This document shows, piece after piece, positions 54,492 through 62,704 of a stretch of DNA of 64,000 nucleotides. Each line of letters starts with the position of its first letter. Positions within the stretch are counted from its first letter, which is position 1. Where the stretch lies: contig PUDQ02000010.1 of NCBI GenBank assembly GCA_002964805.2, positions 3,224,001 to 3,288,000 on the forward strand, read 5' to 3'. The notes under the pieces were generated by a model, which was given only the letters and a program-made list of their open reading frames with translations, had not been told where the DNA came from and made no database searches. The position numbers and the translations under genes are program-made. This DNA comes from Trametes villosa. Its lineage: Eukaryota > Basidiomycota > Agaricomycetes > Polyporales > Polyporaceae.

Positions 54492-56554
54492 ATGCGCGTA
54501 TTGCTGAGCTTGCTGGCCGTGGTCTTGGGGTGCTGGGCGTCGTGTGTCAGTGCGGCGGCGGCCTCTGCGGAGAAGGTGTGCACGCTGAGGCCTCTGGGTC
54601 ATGGGAAGGATGATACGGACCAGGTATGCTGTGTTCGAGATGTGGTGGGCGGATGCTGATGTCTGAGGGGTATGCAGGTCGAGGCGGCTATTGCCAGGTG
54701 CGGGCATTTCGGAAGGACTGTGTTTGCGCCTGGGCAATACAACATCACGAGGCAAGCGTTGGTTCACCATTTCTTTGGTATAGCTGTACTGAGGCATCGA
54801 CGGCAGGAAAATGACTTGGGACCTCGTATCGTCCCGTGTCGACCTACACGGCTACTTAAATGTGAGCTCTGCATTTCCCAGCGCTGCGCCTATGCAGTCC
54901 GATCCCTGACCCCGACGTGCCAGTTCAAGCCCGATATCGCCTACTGGCTCGACCCCGCACACACCTACCGCGATATCTTCATCCAGTCCCAAGCCTCCTG
55001 GTTCGTCCTCACCGGGCGCGACTTCACCGTCGACGCGCACAACGCCGGCGGGATCACCGGCAACGGCCAGGTCTGGTGGTCGTATTTTGCGAACCGCACG
55101 CGGGAGGACGGGGACGGGCGCCCGGTCGCGCTGTCGCTGGTGAACGTAACAAGGGGCGTGGTGCGGGACTTTAGGATCGAGGGGCAGCCGTTTTGGTGCA
55201 ATGCGGTCGCGCAATCGCGGGAGGTCGTGTATGATGGTATGCATTGTAATGCGACGAACGAGGATCCGGCTTTTGCGGGACAGAAGTGAGTTTGGGACAT
55301 ACCGAGTTGGATGGCATCGCTGACTATGATGTTTGTAGCGTGGTTCCTAATACGGACGGTATGCGCTAGGAGCGTGCTTCTGCTTGGAGCTGGTAATTGA
55401 CTGTGTGCCGCAGGCATCAACACGTACCGCTCGGACAAGATCTCGCTCCTGCGCTTCGACGTCAGTCCTTGTCCTCGTCTTTCCACTCTCTCCTCGCCCT
55501 CACCGCCTTCTAGATCACCAGCGGAGACGACTGCCTGGCCATCAAGGGTGTGAGCATATACTCATATCTCTGCGGCGAAGCAGGAAAAGCGTGCTGACAA
55601 GCGTGTGTTGCAGAACTCCACGAACATATACGCAAAGGACATCACCTGCCGTGGCGGGAACGGGATCGCCGTCGGCTCGCTCGGGCAGTATGCCGGCCTT
55701 GTGCGTCCCCCTTCCTCCCGTTCCACTTCCCCCCCTCCTCACCACGCGGTTCGCGAGACAGCCCGACATCGTGGACAACCTCGTGATGGAGGATATTAAG
55801 GTGCGTCCCCTACACTCTCCCCACGATGCACTTGAAGAGTGGATGTTAACGTTGATGGACGGGGGCAGATGGTCCGCCTGGACCCGCAGGTGCAGCCAAA
55901 CATGGTCTCCGGCGTGTACCTCAAGACGTGGACCGGTTCCGTGCACGGCGCGCCGCCCACTGGCGGCGGCGGTGGTGGCGGTACGTCCCGTCCCGCGTCA
56001 TGCATTGCCTGAATTCCGCGTGCCGCTGCTGACAAGAGGGGCAGGCTATGTTTCGAACGTGATCGCGCGACGCGTCTCGCTCGATCGCGTCACTGTCCCG
56101 ATTCATGTGTATCAGACGAATGGGGGGCATTCGTATGTCTTCCCCTTGGGTATAGTTCTGCGTGATGGCTGACGATGCACTCATATCGTTAGGGGCGATG
56201 AACCATCTAAGTTGCAGTTCAGCAATCTCACGTTCAGTGACTGGACGGGTACCTCTTTGCGCAACACCAGTGGGTCTTTTTTCCATTTTCAGTTCCGTGC
56301 GAGTTATACGCAGAGACTGACGAGCTGCACCGCAGTTGTGGACGTCGAATGCAGCGCGGGGGCGCCGTGCCCGAATATCCGATTTGAGAACGTGCGGGTC
56401 GCGCCGCCGAATGGGACCGCGCCGAGTTACAAGTGTGTGAACGTCGCGAGCGAGTTTGGATTGCCTGGTGAGTGCGGAGCATGGGTCTTACGCCTGTGGC
56501 GAATCAGTGCTGATAGGGGCCAATGTAGCGTGCAATGCGACGGGGACTGCTTAG
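54492..56554 (+). CDS. GH28 glycoside hydrolase, exo-polygalacturonase type
   Basis: Secreted right-handed beta-helix pectinase. It starts MRVLLSLLAVVLGCWASC (signal peptide) and has about a dozen exons. Catalytic motifs are VVPNTDGINTY, ITSGDDCLAIKGNSTN and GGNGIAVGSLGQYAG. The first two supply the three Asp residues. The third normally reads GHG and is GNG here, as in exo-acting members. The fourth is GVYLKTWTGS. Other marks are YNITRKMTWDLVSSRVDLHG, FKPDIAYWLDP and NIRFENVRV. It ends ACNATGTA at 56554. The second intron (54752-54806) begins GC (AG|GCAAGC) and ends AG, so it is a GC-AG intron; no GT donor restores the frame. It acts on plant cell-wall pectin outside the cell. Confidence 0.9.
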
Positions 56555-56699
56555 TGAGTGAGTGAGAGTTGTGGCAGGCACAGGGTGGTCGCAGCTTCCT
56601 GTCGAGGTTGTACAAAATGACATCGGATGATCGAATGTACCCACATTCCCAAGTCCTCCTATTCGTAGTGGCAGCGTAAAGATAATCATACAAGTGCAA

Positions 56700-57311
56700 T
56701 CACGCTTCCTGTTCTTCGGCCTCCCCGGCTTCTTCAGCTTCTTCATCATCCTCCCCGTCTTCTTGTGGTGCTTGCACCCCTGTATCAATCGTCCCGGGGG
56801 CAGGAAACCACCCGAACTGCCTCAGGTTGACTTTCAAGTCTCCCGAGCGCGTCACCTCGACGTCGACGCCCTCAGCAACAAGGGCGTCGCGCTGTCGCGC
56901 GGCACCGTCCGTGCCAGGGCCGCGCGAGGAGATCGCGCCGGAAGACGAGAGAACGCGGTACCACGGAATGGCAGGGATCACGTCCGGGGAGACGAACTTT
57001 AATGCTATACGGGGAAACGGGAGGTCAGTATGCGGGATGCGACGGGCTCTGTGGGAACATACGGACCTTGGCCGACATGGCGGGAGTGTCTAGGCATGCC
57101 GATGAGCTTCGCGATGTGTCCTAACGTATATCGCGGTTATGTTGACGCGTAACATGAGAAGGAAGAGAGAAGGCACACCGTACGAAGTGACCTTCTGAGG
57201 AGGAATTTGACGGACGACGTGATACACCTGCGTGTTCGCGACATCGTCAAACATCAACTTCTCAGTAAGAGCAAGAAATCATACTGCAGCGTGAAACTCG
57301 TCCCCGTCCAT
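56700..57311 (-). CDS. alkyltransferase-like DNA-repair protein (ATL)
   Basis: Non-enzymatic relative of O6-alkylguanine-DNA alkyltransferase that binds alkylated guanine and hands it to nucleotide-excision repair. Four exons, 57311-57285, 57257-57179, 57120-57067 and 57004-56700, encode 154 residues. The helix-turn-helix part reads VYHVVRQIPPQKVTSYGHIA and MPRHSRHVGQALKF. The alkyl-acceptor motif PCHR of true transferases is PWYRV, so the cysteine is Trp, diagnostic of ATL proteins such as S. pombe Atl1. SSSGAISSRGPGTDGAARQR and LRQFGWFP complete the domain. A 25-residue acidic tail (EDGEDDEEAEEAGEAEEQ) follows. The second exon has two possible AG acceptors 3 nt apart. Confidence 0.88.
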
Positions 57312-58066
57312 CGTAGACACAAATGACGCCGAGATTCGTCGCTCACCGCTCGTCGTGGTCAGTGGCTGAAGGGAGTCACCACTGTCCGAGTCGGATTCGC
57401 TGCGCGTCCTCGGAGTCGGGGGCGCGTACCGTTCGGAGACGTTGGGTAACGACCACGTGTAGCGTGGCCACACGCGCTTACCCAGGAGGCTTAGGCGCGG
57501 CGACGTTCCGCACCCTCCTCTTGTCATCCACCCTCGGGCCTCCTCCCGACAAAAGTCTTAAAGCCATGTCCAAAACTCGAAAAGCGTACGTCTTTATATC
57601 CCGCGTATGCTACAAGATTACACACTGATCATCTCAGAACATCTCGGGCTGCTTAGTCTATCTGATGTTCAAATTTATTCGTTATACAGCGTCATTCTAA
57701 GCCTGGAGGTCTCCGTCTCCAGCCTCCCTGCACGCTTCTTGCACATATGGAGACAACACGGCGACTGTACGCTTCTGAGGAAGATCAGAGGCGGATAGCC
57801 GACCGCTGCCACACGCGCAGATACACGGCCAGTAAGGGAGACGACACGGCCATCATATCATATTCAAGAGAAGCAAGGGCGTACTACCTCTTCAGGGTAA
57901 CTTCACGCGCGCACGCTAGCGTTCACAGGACAAATGCGTACTTTGCTCTCCAGTAGGTCCCGCCGCGCTCGGACCATGCATCAGCCTTGCCTTCAGCATG
58001 AGAGCTTCCGTCAATCTCGATGCCTATGTGTACCTGCCTGCGAGTGCCGGCGGCTCAGCGGCTCCA
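57312..58066. other. intergenic
   Basis: Promoter side of the ATL gene and of the repeat-peptide gene. A segment at about 57972-58015 (CTCGGACCAT...GCCTTCA) recurs at about 59497-59524 before the second repeat-peptide gene. Confidence 0.5.
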
Positions 58067-58074
58067 TATAAATA
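58067..58074 (+). promoter_or_regulatory. TATA box of repeat-peptide gene 1
   Basis: TATAAATA, 50 bp before the start codon. The paralog has TATATA at the same distance (59625). Confidence 0.65.
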
Positions 58075-58116
58075 TCACCGCCGCCCTGCGAGTGTCCTCT
58101 CGCTCCTGACACCACC

Positions 58117-58602
58117 ATGACCCAGCTCAAGAACCTCTACATCTTCGCGGCCGCGCTCCTGTATATCCTCGGCGTCGTGACAGTGGTAAGCACCGTCGCC
58201 TCGTCCCGTGTATGTTTTCGGGGTCTCAGTATGCCTCTTACAGTCTTCCGCCGCCCCCACTTCCGGCGTACCCATTGAGGCCCCTCTCCTCGGCCGCGCC
58301 CCTGCTGTGGGCATACCAATCGAAGCACCGCTCCTCGGCCGCGCTCCTGCGGTGGGGGTGCCTATCGAGGCCCCGCTCCTCGGGCGTGCCCCTGCTGTAG
58401 GGGTGCCCATTGAGGCGCCGCTTCTCGGACGCCGTACCCCCGCTGTCGGTGTGCCCGTCGAGGCGCCGCTGCTCGGCCGCGCCCCCGCTGTGGGGGTACC
58501 TATCGAGGCACCGCTCCTTGGCCGCGCCCCCGGTGCGCTCGGTACGTCGCCTCTCACTTAATTATCACCAGGGTCTAACCGTTGTGCGTTAATGCAGCCT
58601 GA
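58117..58602 (+). CDS. secreted protein of six 15-residue IEAPLL repeats (putative processed peptide precursor)
   Basis: Exon 1 (58117-58185) encodes exactly a 23-residue signal sequence, MTQLKNLYIFAAALLYILGV then VTV. After a phase-0 intron, exon 2 (58244-58541) encodes SSAAPTS and six tandem copies of GVPIEAPLLGRAPAV. One copy has GRR instead of GR; variants have GIP or GVPV. A donor GTACGT follows GAL, giving the end GALA at 58602; if unspliced, the frame ends at 58561. The layout resembles fungal repeat precursors cut by Kex2-like proteases (repellents, KEP or dikaritin precursors), but the spacers are mostly GR rather than KR/RR. Each released unit would be a short hydrophobic peptide. 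Product and processing are inferred; the sequence layout is directly visible. Confidence 0.75.
58265..58534 (+). repeat. six tandem 45-bp repeats
   Basis: The DNA of the IEAPLL repeats is a 45-bp tandem array (one unit 48 bp) with mostly synonymous differences between units, such as ATTGAGGC / ATCGAAGC / ATCGAGGC. The peptide is therefore conserved better than the DNA. Confidence 0.85.
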
Positions 58603-58936
58603 GTAGAAGGCTTAGGTTTGAACGAAGGATAGCGAGTAGTCACTGGCGGCTTGTGTGAGGTATGTTACGGCGCTATTGCACCAAGCACGTCGGGTTGTAA
58701 CTCTGACCGCGCTTCTCTTCAGACGATGGGGGGCTTTGATTTGTGTATACAATTTCGCTGTTGTAACATCTTCTTGTATCGCTCTAGCGATATGGTCTTC
58801 ACTCTGCGAAGGTTTCCAGATCGCATGATATGAGGATGGTGACGACCCCGACTCGTCAGGACTCGGTGGCGTCTACTATTTGCGCCCACATCCCGATGGA
58901 CGGGTCAGATACTACCAATGCAAAGTATTCAGCGAC
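58603..58936. other. intergenic
   Basis: No gene was seen between the repeat-peptide gene and the tRNA. Confidence 0.5.
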
Positions 58937-59023
58937 TCCCGCTTAGCTCAGCTGGTAGAGCGCGTCACTAGTACGATTCCGTCTTGTAATGACGAGGTCA
59001 GTCGTTCAAGTCGGCTAGTGGGA
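58937..59023 (+). tRNA. tRNA-Thr(AGT) with 15-nt intron, copy 2
   Basis: The mature sequence is the same as copy 1, with acceptor TCCCGCT/AGTGGGA, anticodon AGT and an intron after base 37. The 15-nt intron (CGATTCCGTCTTGTA) differs from copies 1 and 3. The gene lies between the two repeat-peptide genes. A TTTTG run occurs about 22 nt downstream. Confidence 0.9.
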
Positions 59024-59624
59024 AATATCACCGTGAGCATCCCATCTTTTGTTTTCCCGCTGAACTAGGCGTCCAGTCTTTCCAAGCTGGCGCGGCCCTC
59101 CGAAGACCGAGTCCCATCTCCTGCTCCCCTTTCTTCACCATCCTCGGGACACATGCCCAAATTTGGTGTATCGACGTTCAAGTCATGCCAGGGGGGATCT
59201 CTGAACACGCTCTTGGAGAGTTCAGTACCGATCCTAGACCAGCTTTCGCCTCCACTCTTCGTCCTAAGCTGATTTGATGAGACGGCGAGTGTTTGCTACT
59301 CCTCACAGTGAGCACTAAAAACGGACGGCATTCTGATGCATGTGCATATGTACAACGTACAGCACAGGGAGAGCGCACGGCGACTGTGTTCCGCCACAGC
59401 AGGTAGGAGGCGTATGTCAGAACGACAATCCGGTGCTGCCCGAGGGGGATATGCTGACATTCAGAAGACAGCTGCCTGTTCGAGGGACCTCGATACTCGG
59501 ACCATCGCATCGGCCCCGCCTTCACACCGTCCGTCAAACTGGACTGTCGCTGGGGAGAACCCAATCTTGACACCCCTGCGTACCTGCCCGCAGACGGTGG
59601 CAGCTCAGCGCTCAGCAGGAGCCC
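59024..59624. other. intergenic
   Basis: Promoter side of the second repeat-peptide gene; it shares a CTCGGACCAT-containing segment with the promoter of the first. No gene was seen. Confidence 0.5.
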
Positions 59625-59630
59625 TATATA
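59625..59630 (+). promoter_or_regulatory. TATA box of repeat-peptide gene 2
   Basis: TATATA, 51 bp before the start codon, matching the position of the box in the paralog. Confidence 0.6.
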
Positions 59631-59675
59631 GATCGCAGTCTGTTCTGGCCCAGCAGCAGCTCCACCACACCCAGC

Positions 59676-60064
59676 ATGGCCCAATTTAAGACCCTCCGCG
59701 TGTTCGCGGCAGCGATCTTCTACCTCCTCGGTGCCGCGAGCGCGGTAAGCACCATCGTCCTGCGCATGCAGCGTACGCGGGCTCAACGCGCTTTCTGGGG
59801 CAGGCATCCGCTGCGCCCGCTTCCGACGTGCGCGTGCCCGTCGAGGCGCCGCTCCTTCGCGACGTCTCCGAAGTAGGCGTACCTGTTGGGGTGCCCCTTC
59901 TTCGTCGCCTTTCCGAAGGAGGAGTATCCGTCGAAGCGCCGTTGCTCCGGCGGGAGCCTGGCGCCCTCGACGCTGCGGTACGGCGCACCGATTCCCGTTG
60001 CCTCCTGTCCGCAGCTGACCGATGGGTGACATATTCTCTGGCGTTTGCGGCGCGGTGCCTGTAG
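59676..60064 (+). CDS. secreted repeat protein with LLRR spacers, paralog of 58117
   Basis: Exon 1 (59676-59744) again encodes exactly 23 residues, MAQFKTLRVFAAAIFYLLGA then ASA, followed by a phase-0 intron. Exon 2 starts ASAAPASDVR (compare SSAAPTS) and has three diverged repeats: VPVEAPLLRDVSEVG, VPVGVPLLRRLSEGG and VSVEAPLLRREPGALDAAV. Two of the three carry LLRR, a good dibasic Kex2-like site, where the paralog has LLGR. The end is uncertain: the frame stays open to 60064, or a GTACGG donor after GALDAA could splice to a nearby stop. The promoter, signal exon, intron phase and the GAL near the end show common descent with the 58117 gene. Function unknown; putative processed peptide precursor. 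Confidence 0.65.
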
Positions 60065-60483
60065 CCCGAGGAGAAGGCCAGGGGGTGAATGGTGTGCATT
60101 GGCGGATAATAACCTGGATTCGGAGGTACGGAGCCGCTGCATCTCACGCCACGTTGAGTAATGCTGATTGTGCTTCAGGGTTTTCTCGGCTGTAAAGTTG
60201 ATCTGGACTGAGAAAAATGACATATCCCCAAGTCAGCGATGCCCTGATTTCATGACAGCACGCGCTAGGTCTCTACGATGAGAGTCGAACTTTCCCTGGC
60301 ACAGTTTCAACTGTCACCTGTTGGCAACAACACGGCATGTCATAGCATCTCGCAGTATATGGGTTGCAGCGCAATCGAAGCACAGGCTGCGTCTAGTATC
60401 AAGTCCCTCGTTGGCTATCAAGTCCTCACTCATTCATTTTCACCTCCCTACTAGTGCAGGCCTTCATTCCACAATTCGCCGCC
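60065..60483. other. intergenic
   Basis: Promoter side of the F-box-like gene. No gene was seen. Confidence 0.5.
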
Positions 60484-61947
60484 ATGTCGCGCTCGCTCGC
60501 GCTAGTGAACGCCGCCCCAACGCTTCCAGGAGAGCTCACGGATCGCATCGTCGACTTCCTGCACGACGACTGGCGCGCACTCGTCGCGTGTGCTCTCACC
60601 GACGACCCCGCTCACCCAGACTCTCTACTTACGCCTTCCGCCATGTACCACCTCTCACACGAGATTGTGCTCCATATCTCCGAAGACTCCTCCGTGGAAT
60701 TGCCCGACTTCGTGAAGGCATTCCCCCCGGCCTCACATCTTGCCATGCTCGTTCACTCCATCCACATCTGCGGACCACTCGTTAGCGAAGGCGAAGCCCC
60801 ACAAGCGCTGCTTCCCCTGCCCATCGACCTCAGCCACCTCCCCAATCTGGGCGCCCTCACGCTCTCACATCTTCTCGTCGACTCCCCGGCCCGCTTGATA
60901 CGCTTCATGTGCGAGCTTCCCGCACTGCAAGAGCTATCCTTCATAGCCCTCTCACCGAGCGAGACGGGGCCCCAGGAGTCCGCCCTAGTACCCCCCGCCG
61001 GACCGAGTATGGAGGACCTCATGGCACGTCTCCATCGGCTGAAGATACTGCGGGTCGTGGATGTCGAGACGTGCGGCCACCGCAGCAGTAGCGTGCCCCG
61101 TCCCGCCGTCGCGTTGCTGAAAGCCTTCGACTACTGCCGACGCCTAGGACCTGGCGCAACGCCCCGTGAAGTCGCTCTCTCCCTTGAGGATCACTGGCGC
61201 CGACGTCAATGGGTAGAGGTCGTGTGTGCGCGCAACGCCAAGCTACAGCACGCGGAGGTCACCCTGACCGAGGCTGTCGGGTTGGGGGGAGTCAGTGCAA
61301 CTAGTGCGTCCAGTCACTCGTCTTCTTGTCCGTATAAGAAGGCGTTGCTGACCCGACGGCTTGCAGGGAACTTAGATTGGGACTCCGCGTCGAGCTCATT
61401 CATCGCGTCTATGCGGTACTTGCTCTCCCACCCTTCGCTCCGCCTTCGCTATGACCCATGGTGCACGCTCGGGGCTGTCCAGTCTGCATCCAGGATGATA
61501 GACGTCTTCTTGGCCATGCTATCGACGCTGTCCCCGGAGCTTCGACCTGTACCGGGCAGAAGTTACAGAGTGAACCCGCCGGACGTAGTGGAATCCCCAG
61601 CTCTTGAGTCGCTCGAGCTCGTACTGCGCGTTCCCCCGGACGCAAGGGCGAATACGGCGGCGTGGACCAATCTGCTCCGCGCTTTGGACTCTGGCTGTTG
61701 GTCGCGCCTCGTGCACACGAAGATCGTTCTGGAGCCCCTCACTCCGTCTGCGCTTGTCAAATGGCGCTCACAGCCGGTCGCGTTGGTTGCACCGTCCGCC
61801 AGGGAACACGATGTGGACGCGGTGGAGACGTATGCTGCAATCGTGAGAGGTGCAGCGGCGACACACCAAAGCGAAACGCGTGGCGGGTTGGCTGCGCGTT
61901 ACACGGTCGAAGTGGTTGTACGCAACAAGCTGGAGATCTATGCTTGA
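60484..61947 (+). CDS. F-box-like protein
   Basis: Single exon, 487 residues. An in-frame GTG at 60454 is not a likely start, so ATG 60484 (MSRSLALVNAAPTLPGELTD) was chosen. The N-terminus has the degenerate F-box seen in many Agaricomycete proteins (TLPGELTDRIVDFLHDDWRA, LVACALTD). Leucine-rich segments follow (LPNLGALTLSHLLVD, LPALQELSFIALSPS, LESLELVLRVPPD). It likely acts as an SCF adaptor, but F-box-like proteins of this type form huge families and targets are unknown. It is not closely related to the two F-box genes at the left end. Confidence 0.75.
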   Translation: MSRSLALVNAAPTLPGELTDRIVDFLHDDWRALVACALTDDPAHPDSLLTPSAMYHLSHEIVLHISEDSSVELPDFVKAFPPASHLAMLVHSIHICGPLVSEGEAPQALLPLPIDLSHLPNLGALTLSHLLVDSPARLIRFMCELPALQELSFIALSPSETGPQESALVPPAGPSMEDLMARLHRLKILRVVDVETCGHRSSSVPRPAVALLKAFDYCRRLGPGATPREVALSLEDHWRRRQWVEVVCARNAKLQHAEVTLTEAVGLGGVSATSASSHSSSCPYKKALLTRRLAGNLDWDSASSSFIASMRYLLSHPSLRLRYDPWCTLGAVQSASRMIDVFLAMLSTLSPELRPVPGRSYRVNPPDVVESPALESLELVLRVPPDARANTAAWTNLLRALDSGCWSRLVHTKIVLEPLTPSALVKWRSQPVALVAPSAREHDVDAVETYAAIVRGAAATHQSETRGGLAARYTVEVVVRNKLEIYA

Positions 61948-62471
61948 TTGGTGGGGCAGATCTGAGTTCCTTGGACTTTTGTGAGAAACCCAGACGGTGT
62001 TTAGACTTATGGACGCTGGCTAGTACGAACGGCACCCTTTGTCTGTAATTATAATTTGGCTCGAGAGAAGGCACCGCTCGCGGAAGTTGACACCACTGTC
62101 GGTCGGCAGCGGTCGGAGGCTGGCTGGAGTTCGGGCACCCCGCGCTGGGCCTCTGCACCATTCACAAGCTAGAGATGCAGCCCGACAATCCCTGCGCCGT
62201 CTCCCCGGTTGCTCTGCGTTCACGCCTAAGCACGCCTAAGCAGTATGCCGTTCACGTCTTCCCTGTGGGTTGATTCAAATACACCCTTGGCCCCTCGCAA
62301 TGACTCTACGTCACATAATTTAAATTACAGCCAGAGTGTTTCAGCGCCTCTCCCGCCTCCACCGAATTCGCAGCTCTCCAAGAGCGTGAGTCGATCATCG
62401 TCGTGGAAAGTGTGCGTTGCTGCACTAGGGTCTCGGAAAGGGGGCAAAAATACCCTACGGATAGCGCTAGT
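61948..62471. other. intergenic
   Basis: No gene was seen. A TTTTT run near 62444-62449 (minus strand) may terminate the tRNA. Confidence 0.5.
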
Positions 62472-62558
62472 TCCCACTAGCCGACTTGAACGACTGACCT
62501 CGTCATTACACGATTGGATCGTACTAGTGACGCGCTCTACCAGCTGAGCTAAGCGGGA
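62472..62558 (-). tRNA. tRNA-Thr(AGT) with 15-nt intron, copy 3
   Basis: Minus-strand copy with the same mature sequence as copies 1 and 2. Its intron (CGATCCAATCGTGTA) shares AATCGTGTA with copy 1 and CGAT with copy 2. The TACGAT part around the anticodon end can pair with ATCGTGTA in the intron, as expected for anticodon-intron pairing. Confidence 0.9.
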
Positions 62559-62704
62559 AGTTATACGTCGCCCCCCCATTACTTACCAGATCGTTTGACC
62601 CAACTGTGCACACCCGTGATAAATTACTCCGCACAACACACAACAAGTACTGCAGCCAGACCACACGCACAACGATGTTAAGAACTACGTACACTACGAC
62701 TCAG

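Noticed and set aside
58075..58557. Minus-strand repeat frame (PRSGASIGTPTAGA)
   Set aside because: Antisense of the IEAPLL array; the plus strand has the signal peptide, TATA box, splice sites and a paralog.
58981..58990. Reading the tRNA anticodon as TGT (CTTGTAA loop)
   Set aside because: This would put the intron 5' of the anticodon. The AGT reading places it at the canonical site after base 37 in all three copies.
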